Positions 1-8,201 of a stretch of DNA of 64,000 nt are shown piece by piece. Both the position numbers and the translations under genes were made by a program. Each line of letters starts with the position of its first letter. Within the stretch, counting starts at the first letter, position 1. The stretch comes from Alistipes ihumii AP11 (GTDB taxonomy: Bacteria > Bacteroidota > Bacteroidia > Bacteroidales > Rikenellaceae): positions 186,001 through 250,000 of the forward strand of contig NZ_CP102294.1 in assembly GCF_025144665.1 (NCBI RefSeq), read 5' to 3'. The notes under the pieces were generated by a model. That model made no database searches, was not told the DNA's origin, and saw nothing but the letters and a program-made list of their open reading frames with translations.

Positions 1-282
1 TTCGCTTTGGCGAATCACGGGCTCCGGGCGGACAATCTCGCGTCGATGCTGCGCCATCGCAGCTTCGATTTCCTATCCGTGCGTCGCCGCGAACTTGCGC
101 TGACGGGCGATCTGGTCGCTTCGCGCGATCCCCGGCGGATACTGGAGATGGGCTTTTCGGTGGTTCGCCAGAAAGGCGGGGCGCTGGCCGATCCGCTCGC
201 GCTGCATCCGGGCGACCGGGTCGAGATCGAGACGCATTCCCGCACGTTCGAAGCGCAAATCGATAAAATCAAACCAATATGA
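1..282 (+). CDS. xseA: Exodeoxyribonuclease VII large subunit, C-terminal fragment (partial, 5' end outside window)
   Basis: The open frame runs in from the left edge and encodes the last 93 or so residues. The end of XseA is recognisable: a helical stretch, then ILEMGFSVVRQ and a GDRVEIE segment, which match the C-terminal small beta domain that follows the coiled-coil in this family. Exonuclease VII is a cytosolic nuclease that degrades single-stranded DNA from both ends into short oligonucleotides. The stop codon overlaps the xseB start (ATGA at 279-282), so the two subunits are translationally coupled. The catalytic and OB-fold domains lie outside the window. The assignment rests on the C-terminal motif plus the adjacent xseB. 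Confidence 0.88.
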   Translation, partial: FALANHGLRADNLASMLRHRSFDFLSVRRRELALTGDLVASRDPRRILEMGFSVVRQKGGALADPLALHPGDRVEIETHSRTFEAQIDKIKPI

Positions 283-473
283 CACCTCCGAAATTAACTT
301 ACACGCAGGCCGTCGAGGAAGTGGAGCGAATCCTCGAAAAGTTCAACGATGGGCAGATGAGCGTAGACGAGTTGGGGGCGCAGGTCAAGCGCGCCGCCGA
401 GCTGATCAAACTATGCCACGAGAAGCTGCGCAAGGCCGAGCAGGAAGTATCCGAAGCCTTGAAGGAAGAATAA
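279..473 (+). CDS. xseB: Exodeoxyribonuclease VII small subunit
   Basis: A 64-residue acidic protein, the usual size for XseB. It carries the family signature near the N-terminus (YTQAVEEVERILEKF) followed by a second helix with many Lys and Glu residues, forming the helical hairpin that wraps the coiled coil of the large subunit. It has no catalytic activity itself; several copies bind each XseA. The start codon overlaps the xseA stop by the ATGA arrangement, which fixes the start. The next gene begins 11 bases after the stop, so the methyltransferase gene is probably in the same transcript. Confidence 0.93.
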   Translation: MTPPKLTYTQAVEEVERILEKFNDGQMSVDELGAQVKRAAELIKLCHEKLRKAEQEVSEALKEE

Positions 474-484
474 CGCCGGCGACC

Positions 485-1288
485 ATGAAAAGACTGATCC
501 GATTCGTACTGAGGCATGTCCCTCGACGGTATATCCAGCGGGTGGTGCATCTGTGCACGCCGGTGCTGGGTCTTGCCTATGCGGGGCGCGGCGTGGAATG
601 TCCGGTCTGCGGCGCGCGCTATAGACGCTTTATGCCGTACGGCTATGTGAATCCGCGCGGGAATGCGCTGTGTCCCCGTTGTCTGGCGCTCGAGCGTCAC
701 CGGCTGATGTGGCTCTATCTGAAGAACGAGACCGCTTTCTTCGAGACGCCGGCCCGTCTGCTGCATGTCGCGCCCGAGCGCTGCTTCCTGAAGCGTTTCG
801 AGAAGCTGCCGGCGCTCGATTACGTGACGGCCGATCTGGAGTCCCCGCTGGCGAAGGTCAAGATGGACATTCAGCGGATTCCTTTTCCCGACGGCGAGTT
901 CGACGTGATATTCTGCAACCATATTCTCGAGCATGTCGATGACGACCGCCGCGCGATGCGCGAAATGTACCGCGTGATGCGACCGGGCGGATGGGGCATC
1001 ATGCTCTCGCCGGTCAACACGGAGCGCGAGACGACTTACGAGGACCCGTCGATCACCGACCCCGCGGAGCGGGAGCGGCATTTCGGGCAGAAAGACCATT
1101 TGCGCGATTACGGCCGCGACTACGGCCGGCGTCTCTCCGAGGCCGGCTTCGACGTCGAGGAGATCGACTACGTGCGCAGTCTGTCGCCCGAGGCGGTCAA
1201 GTTGTACGGGTTGCGCAGCGAGATCGTCTATGTCGTCCGCAAGCGTTCCGAACGCGCGGAGTACGCAACAGACCGTCCGCGATCCTAA
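485..1288 (+). CDS. Class I SAM-dependent methyltransferase with N-terminal zinc-knuckle
   Basis: A protein of 267 aa when started at the ATG at 485; the open frame extends further upstream, but only across xseB. After a basic N-terminus there is a CPVCG pair followed about 30 residues later by CPRC, a likely zinc-binding knuckle. A methyltransferase-11 fold follows: LLHVAPE as the SAM-binding loop, a YVTADLE acidic strand end, FPDGEFDVIFCNHILEHV as motif IV, and the helix MREMYRVMRPGGWGI. The substrate cannot be read from the sequence. The combination of a zinc knuckle with a Methyltransf_11 domain is typical of small-molecule or glycan-related methyltransferases in Bacteroidota. It is probably cotranscribed with xseAB. 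Confidence 0.82.
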   Translation: MKRLIRFVLRHVPRRYIQRVVHLCTPVLGLAYAGRGVECPVCGARYRRFMPYGYVNPRGNALCPRCLALERHRLMWLYLKNETAFFETPARLLHVAPERCFLKRFEKLPALDYVTADLESPLAKVKMDIQRIPFPDGEFDVIFCNHILEHVDDDRRAMREMYRVMRPGGWGIMLSPVNTERETTYEDPSITDPAERERHFGQKDHLRDYGRDYGRRLSEAGFDVEEIDYVRSLSPEAVKLYGLRSEIVYVVRKRSERAEYATDRPRS

Positions 1289-1897
1289 GCACAGGGAAAT
1301 GAAGGATCAGAGGTACGGACGTAAGAAAGATTCTGCAGCTTGTTGCGCCGGCGAATACCGGGTTTTCCGAGTAAGGAGTCTTTTACGACTTGCGGTGCGG
1401 TCTGTTGAAATGGTTCGGTATGAATCCTAAGATATGAAATCGTTCGGAGCTATCGGATCGGCGGTCCCGACCGGATTACGGAATGGTAGCTCGAGGGAAA
1501 TGAGGATGCCCGCCTTGCGGCAGGCGTTACGGGAGGAATCGCTTTCTGCCCGAAAGAGAAACGATCCCGTTTACGACGGTTCCTGCCTGCAAGTTTGGGC
1601 GGAGCGAGCGACCGGCGAGAGCATGGGAACGATTCGTCGAAGTGCATGAAATGTGCGACGAAGTTATCGGATCGGTGAAGTTCGAGATGGTTCGGCTGAA
1701 GAATGACGACGGAAGCGATAACTTGCGATTTTTTGATATGTGTCCGAGGCGGGTTTCCTGTGCCCATGCGACCGGTGTTCGAGCGGAATTATACAGAGGC
1801 GTCCCGGTCGGTGGCATGAAGAACGGTCGAACGCTGAGAAGACAGCGTTCGACCGTTCTTTCCGAAATTGTCCGGATCGCTTGTTCCGGGACGTGAG
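1289..1897. other. 609-base intergenic region, no credible gene
   Basis: Several short frames exist on both strands but none has recognisable family features. The stretch 1507-1570 resembles parts of two other gene-free regions of this window (7810-7900 and 21609-21712), see findings. A perfect long hairpin lies at 1819-1860. Otherwise I see nothing supportable. Confidence 0.5.
1819..1860. terminator. Perfect 18-bp stem-loop between convergent genes
   Basis: AAGAACGGTCGAACGCTG at 1819-1836 pairs perfectly with 1843-1860 around a 6-base AGAAGA loop. It lies between the plus-strand methyltransferase and the 3' end of the minus-strand PHP gene, so it may end transcription from either side. The stem itself begins with AAGAA and ends with TTCTT, but there is no long T-run on either side, so it may act as an RNA-end stabiliser rather than a classical terminator. 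Confidence 0.6.
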
Positions 1898-2974
1898 TTA
1901 TTGGAACGGATAAGCTATTTCGAGCGCTTGCCCGTTCCCCGTGTAGCAGTTTTTCATTTTGATCGTGCACCGGGCCGGGAGTCTCGTCCGGATCGTTTTC
2001 CCTGCGGGCAGGCTGATCGATCTTCCCTCGACCGTGCCCCGGAACGGGATGTCCGAGCGGTTGGTCAGTTCGACCAGTTCTCCCTGCTCGTCGCTGCTGA
2101 TGACACGCCTGTCGATGGAAGCCTTCACCAAGCCGGTCAGCAGCGCCTCGGGGCCGGCCAGCAGGTCGTTGAACAGGGCGATCGTCCGTCCGGCGAACAT
2201 CGCTTCGCGGATACCGGCCTCCGAGCGTTCCTTGGCCAGAACGAGCGTCACCGGGCGTCCCAGCGGTTTGGGATGGTAACTGTCGCCCGTCGTGCTGTGG
2301 ATATCGCTGTTTGCGAGGAAAGCCAGTTTCAGGTCGCGGCACCAGTCGATCGCTTTCGGATAGTATTCGGCCGAGTTGAATACCTCGACGCCGTGGATCT
2401 TACCCTCCTTGATCAGCTGCTCGTGCACGTCGTACATCGTGCATTGGTCGTCGGGCCAGCCCGGATGGTTCCACATGATGAAGGCGCCCTGACGGTAAGC
2501 CTCGTTCACGGCGTCCAGCGGTTCGGGCGTCTCGATCGGATTGGCATCGGTAATGAACAGCGCGTTGATATGCCCCAGCGGTTTCGCGCGCGTGATCTCG
2601 ATGCCTTTGATCACGATGAATCCGATCTGGTCGGCCCGCTGCTTGGCGATGTCGAACGACGAGTTCAGATCGCCTCCCGATACGAACGGTTTCCACGGGC
2701 GGACTTCGATATGGTCCGTGATGGCGATGGCGTCGAGGCCGTCTTTCCATGCCTCGTCGACGCGCATGGTCGGCCATACGCGGCCGTCCGAGAAGATCGT
2801 GTGCGTGTGAAAGTCGCATTTGAGCACATGGAAACCGTCGACGTCCGGAATCCGGATGTCGTTGCGCAGGTCGCTTATTTCCATCTCGGGCAGTTCGAAG
2901 ACTTCGTCGTTGCGGATTTGACCGCTCAGAGACAGCGAGCCCAAAAGCAAGACCGGAATCAGAATTTTTTTCAT
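1898..2974 (-). CDS. PHP-domain phosphodiesterase, Sb-PDE-like, exported
   Basis: A 358 aa protein with an N-terminal signal peptide (MKKILIPVLLLGSLSLSG). The PHP metallo-hydrolase motifs are in order: CDFHTHTIFSDG (first His pair and Asp), ITDHIE, GIEITR, MWNHPGW and NSDIHS. A C-terminal beta domain of about 100 residues follows. These motifs build a multinuclear metal site that hydrolyses phosphoesters. The order and length resemble the Sb-PDE group of organophosphate diesterases, but the natural substrate is unknown. Because of the signal peptide it should work in the periplasm. It is a single gene with no operon partner, flanked downstream by the hairpin at 1819-1860. Confidence 0.82.
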   Translation of the reverse strand: MKKILIPVLLLGSLSLSGQIRNDEVFELPEMEISDLRNDIRIPDVDGFHVLKCDFHTHTIFSDGRVWPTMRVDEAWKDGLDAIAITDHIEVRPWKPFVSGGDLNSSFDIAKQRADQIGFIVIKGIEITRAKPLGHINALFITDANPIETPEPLDAVNEAYRQGAFIMWNHPGWPDDQCTMYDVHEQLIKEGKIHGVEVFNSAEYYPKAIDWCRDLKLAFLANSDIHSTTGDSYHPKPLGRPVTLVLAKERSEAGIREAMFAGRTIALFNDLLAGPEALLTGLVKASIDRRVISSDEQGELVELTNRSDIPFRGTVEGRSISLPAGKTIRTRLPARCTIKMKNCYTGNGQALEIAYPFQ

Positions 2975-3511
2975 CTCTTGTTTATTTAGGTTTGGTGTAC
3001 AGTATAAAATTAGAAAAATTATCGGAAGAAGCGAGCCTTGAAACCGCCTTTTGCCGATAAATTAACGATATTTTCAAGCGGGGCCGTGTATCGAAGCGCT
3101 CTCTTGGGCGTTCACGATATGGAAACGTTTCCCTGCCTATCGGTGAAATCCTGTCGGGTTTCGGTTGCGCATGTCCGTGCCGATCGTATAATCGAGGTAT
3201 CGGTGTAGGACAGGCTTCCGACTTGCGAAAATTTTCATGGCGTCATTCGCTCGTAGTCTACAGTCATGGCCGTTGCGATCCGGCGGATTTCTAATTCCCT
3301 TGTCCATGAAGCCTTCCTTTCGTTGATTATTTGACATGCCTGAGGCCATATTTCCTCTAAACTCCGGTGTTCTTTGCATCGGGGGAGGGACTGAAAATGG
3401 GTTTCAAATGCGAGACGAAACTTCGGAAGAAATGTTCCGGCCATGAAACCCATGGCGTTTTACCAAATAAATGCGTAAATTTGATCGGTGCCGTGATAGA
3501 TGGACTTGCTT
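2975..3511. other. Divergent intergenic region between PHP gene and glycosidase operon
   Basis: It holds the upstream regions of both divergent genes. The AT-rich part at about 2985-3025 is the likely promoter region of the minus-strand PHP gene, and a TAAATTTG box at 3476-3483 serves the plus-strand operon. I see no credible gene between them; the short frames at 3137-3453 look like noise. Confidence 0.5.
3476..3483 (+). promoter_or_regulatory. Bacteroidota -7 promoter box for the glycosidase operon
   Basis: TAAATTTG matches the TAnnTTTG consensus. It lies 28 bases before the ATG at 3512, which places a transcript start near 3490 and favours 3512 over the in-frame ATG at 3500. Confidence 0.55.
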
Positions 3512-4921
3512 ATGAAAACATCGATGCTCAGATTCTTCTGCCTGCCGGTTCTCGGCTCCCTTCTGCTGACCCATATGCAGGGACAGACGCCGGCAAAAAC
3601 GTTCCGAAAGGTCGTCAGCCAATATGAAATCGGGGCCGGGGACGACTTCCTGCGCCGGATCGAAGAGGTGAACCGGGATATAGCGGCTCGCGGCGTCGTG
3701 CTGTACGAGCCCGACGGGCGGAAGCTGCTGACCGGGTATGCCTACCATGAAATGTACGACTGGGACCTGTATTTCGAGAATCTCTATATGAGCTATTTCG
3801 GAATATCGGATTACTGTTTTACCAATCTGAAAAGCTTTTTGAACCGGCAGTGCGTCAACGGCTTCATATCCCGTACGCTGATAGAGAAACGGGAAAGGCA
3901 GCATTTCAAGCCCTTTCTGGCCCAAATCGCCGAGCTGGGCTCCCGGCAGACGTGCGACTATGCCTGGCTGGAGGAGCGCGGCGACCGGGGCCGGATGCAG
4001 ATAGGTCCGGCGTTCAAATCGGTCTCGTATTACGAACAATTGATGCTGAGCATCGATTACTGGATGCGCTACTGCGATTTCGACCGCAACGGGCTGCCCG
4101 TCTGGAACAGTTCCGACCACAGCGGGATGGACAACCAGATCAGCCGGGCCGGCCGGCTGGACGAATTTCGATACGAAGGGGTCGATCTGGCCTGCTATAT
4201 TTACCGGGAGCTCCGGGCGATGGAGCTGATGGCCGAGAAGCTCGGCAAGGCGGAGGACGCGAAAAGGTTCCGCGTGCGTGCCGCCCTGCTGGCCGACAAG
4301 ATCAATACGGTCTTCTGGGACGAGGAGGACGGCTTTTACTATGACCGGGACGAGCATACCGGCGAGCCGGTCCGGGTGAAGTCCGCCGCGGGATTCATCC
4401 CCCTGTGGGCCGGAATCGTTCCGCCTCGCCGGGCCGAGCGGCTGGTGAGAGAGCATCTGACCGACCCCGATGAGTTTTGGACGGAATTTCCGGTAGCCTG
4501 CTATGCCAAGACCGAGCCCGATTATGTTCAGGGAGATATCCGCGACTGGGGGTGCAACTGGCGGGGTACGACGTGGATTCCGATCAATTACATGATTATG
4601 CACGGGCTGCTCGACTACGGATATGCGGACGTCGCCCGCGAACTGGCCCGCAAGACGGTCGATCTGGTTTATAAGCGCAATGAGGTAACCCGCGAGTTCT
4701 ACGACGGAGAGAGCGGGGAGGGACTCGGCTTGAAACGGTTCTGGGGCTGGTCCGTGCTGGCTTACGTGATGCCTTTCGAGTGCGAGACGGGCTACGATCC
4801 GAGCAAACTGGACGGTTCCGCCGTCCGCCCGTTGGGCCGAGAGCTCTTCGGGCTGGATTTTCCGGCTTCGGACGATCCCCGGCCGATCAGCACGCATCTG
4901 TCGCAGGACGGGCTTCAATAA
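3512..4921 (+). CDS. GH63/MGH1-like glycoside hydrolase, secreted
   Basis: A protein of about 469 aa if started at 3512, which gives a good signal peptide (MKTSMLRFFCLPVLGSLLL). The body is an (alpha/alpha)6-barrel of the GH63 type: MYDWDLYFENLYMSYFG near residue 82, SSDHSGMDNQ near 200 (the SGMD Asp corresponds to the expected catalytic acid), GWDLACYIY-like helices, and NWRGTTWIPINYMIMHGL followed by FYDGESGEG, where the second carboxylate is expected. GH63 enzymes remove terminal alpha-glucose or alpha-mannose-linked units. The exact linkage is unknown. It is followed after 32 bases by a GH95 fucosidase, so both probably trim the same host or plant glycan in the periplasm. No SusC/D pair is nearby. 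Confidence 0.75.
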   Translation: MKTSMLRFFCLPVLGSLLLTHMQGQTPAKTFRKVVSQYEIGAGDDFLRRIEEVNRDIAARGVVLYEPDGRKLLTGYAYHEMYDWDLYFENLYMSYFGISDYCFTNLKSFLNRQCVNGFISRTLIEKRERQHFKPFLAQIAELGSRQTCDYAWLEERGDRGRMQIGPAFKSVSYYEQLMLSIDYWMRYCDFDRNGLPVWNSSDHSGMDNQISRAGRLDEFRYEGVDLACYIYRELRAMELMAEKLGKAEDAKRFRVRAALLADKINTVFWDEEDGFYYDRDEHTGEPVRVKSAAGFIPLWAGIVPPRRAERLVREHLTDPDEFWTEFPVACYAKTEPDYVQGDIRDWGCNWRGTTWIPINYMIMHGLLDYGYADVARELARKTVDLVYKRNEVTREFYDGESGEGLGLKRFWGWSVLAYVMPFECETGYDPSKLDGSAVRPLGRELFGLDFPASDDPRPISTHLSQDGLQ

Positions 4922-4953
4922 AATGTTTGTGAAATAATCGATCGTTTACGACC

Positions 4954-7416
4954 ATGAGATTTCTTTTTTTGCTTTCCGTTTCGTTCTTTTTTCCGTGCAT
5001 GCTTTCTGCCGGACCGGCTTCCCGGACGCTGAAGCTTTGGTACGACGAGCCTGCTTCCCGCTGGGAGGAGGCGCTTCCGTTGGGCAACGGCCGTTTGGGC
5101 GTCATGGTGTACGGCGGTAGCGGCCGCGAGGAGCTTCAGCTTAACGAGGAGACCATTTGGGCCGGCGGTCCCCATAACAATGTCAGTCCGGAGGCTTTGG
5201 CCGCGCTGCCCGAGGTCCGGCGGCTGATTTTCGGGGGAAAGTACGACGAGGCTTTCGAGCTGTGCGACGAAAAGTTTTCGTTGCACGCGTCTCACGGGAT
5301 GCCGTACCAGACGGCCGGGTCGCTGCTGCTCGATTTTCCGGGACATCAGGCTTGCTCGGAGTTCTATAGGGATTTGAATCTGGAGACGGCCGTAGCGACC
5401 GTGCGCTATGTCGTGGACGGCGTGCGTTACGAGCGGGAGATGTTCACCTCCTTCCCCGATCAGGTGGCCGTAGTCCGCCTGACCGCTTCCGAGCGTCGGC
5501 GGATTTCGTTTCGGACTTCGTTCGCTACGCCTATGGATAATTATCGGGTAACCGCCTCGGGCGACAATCGTCTGCTGATCGACGGCCGGACCGACGGACA
5601 CGAGACGATTCCCGGGATGGTACGGTACCGCACGGTGGCGGAGATCCTGCCTGAGGGAGGGAAAGCGGTGGCCGACAGCGTCGGAATTACGGTAACGGAT
5701 GCCGATGCCGTCACGATTCTGGTCTCGGTCGCAACCAATTTCAACGACTACCGGGACATTTCCGGCGATCCGGCCGAACGGGCCGAGTCCTATCTGTCGG
5801 GTGCGAGGAAAAAGCGCTATTCCCGGCTGAAAGCCGACCACATCGCGGCTTACCGTCCGTGGATCGAACGGGTATCGCTCGATTTGGGAACGAACGCTCA
5901 GGCCGATAAGACGACCGACGTGCGGGTGCGCGAGTTCGCCTCCCGTTTCGATCCGCAGCTCGCGTCGCTCTATTTTCAGTTCGGTCGCTATCTGCTGATC
6001 TGTTCTTCTCAGCCCGGCGGTCAGCCAGCCAATTTGCAGGGCATTTGGAATCATCAGAGATTTCCGGCATGGGACGGCAAGTACACGATCAACATCAATA
6101 CGGAAATGAACTACTGGCCGGCCGAGCCTGCGAACCTGACCGAACTGCACGCTCCGCTGATCGACATGATCCGCGACCTGAGCGTTACGGGCCGGCAGGC
6201 GGCCTCGCAGATGTACGGGGCGCGGGGATGGACGGTCCACCACAATACGGACATCTGGCGTATCAGCGGCATGGTCGATACGCCGCTCAGCGGCATGTGG
6301 CCCACGTCGAACGCTTGGTTCTGCCAGCATCTGTGGGACCGTTACCTTTTCAGCGGCGATACGGCCTATCTGGCGGAGGTCTATCCGATGATGAAGGAAG
6401 CCTGCGAGTTTTTTCTCGATTTTCTGACCGAGGAGCCCCGGCACGGCTGGCTGATCTGCGTACCTTCGATTTCGCCGGAGAACACTCCCGCGAAGGCGGG
6501 AATCCGTCATGCCGTCGTAGCCGGCGCGACGATGGATAACCAGATGGTTTTCGACTTGTTTTCCAATACGATCGAAGCGGCCCGGACCCTTGGACGGGAT
6601 GCGGCTCTGGCCGACGAGCTCCGGACGGCCCGCTCTCGGCTCGCGCCGATGCAGGTAGGAAGCTGGGGACAGTTGCAGGAGTGGATGGAGGATTGGGACG
6701 ATCCCGAAGATCGCCACCGTCATGTGTCCCATTTGTGGGGACTCTATCCCGGACGCCAGATTTCGCCTTATCGGACCCCGGAGCTTTTCGATGCGGCGCG
6801 CATCTCGTTGATACATAGGGGCGATGCCTCGACCGGATGGTCGATGGGCTGGAAAGTCTGCCTGTGGGCCCGCTTCATGGATGGAAATCATGCCTATAAG
6901 CTGATTACCGACCAGATATCGCCCGAAGGCGGAGGCCCCGAGTCGGGAGGTACCTATCCGAATCTTTTCGACGCGCACCCGCCGTTCCAGATCGACGGGA
7001 ATTTCGGGTGCACGGCCGGTATAGCCGAGATGCTGGTCCAAAGCCACGACGGGGCCGTCGAACTTCTGCCCGCTTTGCCCGATGTGTGGCGCACGGGACG
7101 CGTGTGCGGACTGCGGGCCCGGGGCGGTTTCGAGATCGTGGAGATGGAGTGGGAGAGCGGTCGTCTGAGGCGGGCGGTAATCCGGTCGTCGGTAGGCGGA
7201 AATTTTCGCCTGCGGACCGCGACGGCTCTGAAGTCGTGCAAAGGAACCGATTTCCGGGTTGCCCGAGCGGAGAATCCGAATCCGCTGTTCGCCCTTCAGC
7301 CGACCGTGCCGCCTGTGGTGTCGCCCGTTGCCGAGTCGGTTCCGACCGTTCGGCCTGCCAAGTATACGTACGATATGAGTACCGACGCGGGAAAGGAGTA
7401 TACGCTGCTGTTTTAG
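4954..7416 (+). CDS. GH95 alpha-L-fucosidase, secreted
   Basis: An 820 aa protein with a signal peptide ending near ALSAG-like residues 15-20. The N-terminal beta domain starts with [21 protein letters not shown], the opening typical of GH95. The (alpha/alpha)6 barrel carries [10 protein letters not shown] (about 379-388, the two Asn that assist catalysis), CVPSISPEN (about 502-510, general acid Glu) and QIDGNFG (about 675, the Asp that works with the Asn pair), so the active site looks intact. The C-terminal beta domain completes the fold. GH95 enzymes are inverting fucosidases, usually alpha-1,2, acting on mucin, milk or plant xyloglucan glycans. It is the second gene of a two-gene operon with the GH63-like gene. 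Confidence 0.93.
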   Translation: MRFLFLLSVSFFFPCMLSAGPASRTLKLWYDEPASRWEEALPLGNGRLGVMVYGGSGREELQLNEETIWAGGPHNNVSPEALAALPEVRRLIFGGKYDEAFELCDEKFSLHASHGMPYQTAGSLLLDFPGHQACSEFYRDLNLETAVATVRYVVDGVRYEREMFTSFPDQVAVVRLTASERRRISFRTSFATPMDNYRVTASGDNRLLIDGRTDGHETIPGMVRYRTVAEILPEGGKAVADSVGITVTDADAVTILVSVATNFNDYRDISGDPAERAESYLSGARKKRYSRLKADHIAAYRPWIERVSLDLGTNAQADKTTDVRVREFASRFDPQLASLYFQFGRYLLICSSQPGGQPANLQGIWNHQRFPAWDGKYTININTEMNYWPAEPANLTELHAPLIDMIRDLSVTGRQAASQMYGARGWTVHHNTDIWRISGMVDTPLSGMWPTSNAWFCQHLWDRYLFSGDTAYLAEVYPMMKEACEFFLDFLTEEPRHGWLICVPSISPENTPAKAGIRHAVVAGATMDNQMVFDLFSNTIEAARTLGRDAALADELRTARSRLAPMQVGSWGQLQEWMEDWDDPEDRHRHVSHLWGLYPGRQISPYRTPELFDAARISLIHRGDASTGWSMGWKVCLWARFMDGNHAYKLITDQISPEGGGPESGGTYPNLFDAHPPFQIDGNFGCTAGIAEMLVQSHDGAVELLPALPDVWRTGRVCGLRARGGFEIVEMEWESGRLRRAVIRSSVGGNFRLRTATALKSCKGTDFRVARAENPNPLFALQPTVPPVVSPVAESVPTVRPAKYTYDMSTDAGKEYTLLF

Positions 7417-8201
7417 CGGAAAGCACGCTTCGGTATCGACGGCTGCTTCCTTGCTTGCAGATTGAGATGTTCTTGCCGGAATTCCGCCTGTTTCGTATAA
7501 ATGATTCGGCGGGGACCGAGATATGGCTTGAAATTTCTTTCTTCGGTTTTATGTCGGGGAATGTTGCTTCGCCTTTTGTCCCATTTTGCGGGCGCGGCTT
7601 TGCTGCCGTGAAATTTCGTGGATAGCGGGTCCGGAGGGGGAACATCGTGAAGAAGAAGGCCGGCGGGCAGATAGGTTGCGATCACCTGTTTTCCGAAATG
7701 AATTTCAAGGCCGTGCTACGCATGTCGGCAAGGATATACCTCACATGTGCCAAATGCGTTTGCGCTCGGAATTTCTATATCCGTCGTTCGCGATTTGTGG
7801 TCCACAGTCGTGCATTCGGTTAGCCCCTGCCTTGAATTCCTTACGCCGGAGGGAGACTTCATGCCGGAAACATCGAAAACTCGAGGACAGGTATAGTAAA
7901 GCGTCACGGTGTGCATAAGGCTTGAAACGAGTTCGGCAATGCTGTTTCGGGGCATCGGCCGATTTCTTTTGGGACCACTTGACGGTGTTTCTTTCCGTCG
8001 TGTCGTCTGTCAGGATCTTGCCGTCTCGTTTGTTTGGACGTTCGGAATTCGGAGCAGGCAGGGGCCCTGCAGCTTTTGGCCGATACCGGCTTGGCAGGTC
8101 GCAGAAATGTGTAGGGGCGGACAAGGGTTGCTTGCCCGGAAAACGAAAGCCGGCCTTGCGTATGCAAGGCCGGCTTTCTAAAAAGGTCCGGGCGACGGAC
8201 G
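7417..8201. other. 785-base region between GH95 and secA, no credible gene
   Basis: It lies between the convergent ends of the fucosidase and secA. Frames of 80-170 codons on both strands overlap each other and look like GC-rich noise. About 7810-7900 is a diverged copy of a sequence also found at 21609-21712. The secA terminator sits at 8145-8178. Confidence 0.5.
8145..8178 (-). terminator. Rho-independent terminator of secA
   Basis: GAAAGCCGGCCTTGC (8145-8159) pairs perfectly with 8164-8178 around a GTAT loop, 15 bp in all. Read on the minus strand it follows the secA stop by 23 bases and is followed by CGTTTTCC. Confidence 0.85.

Noticed and set aside
1527-2342. 271-codon minus frame overlapping the end of the PHP gene
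   Set aside because: Overlaps a clear PHP gene in another frame and has noise composition.
4915-7047. 710-codon minus frame opposite the fucosidase gene
   Set aside because: Shadow of the GH95 gene; Arg/Pro-rich with no recognisable domain.
7250-7275. tRNA-like phrase GGTTGCCCGAGCGG
   Set aside because: It resembles a D-arm but lies inside the GH95 coding sequence and no cloverleaf can be drawn.
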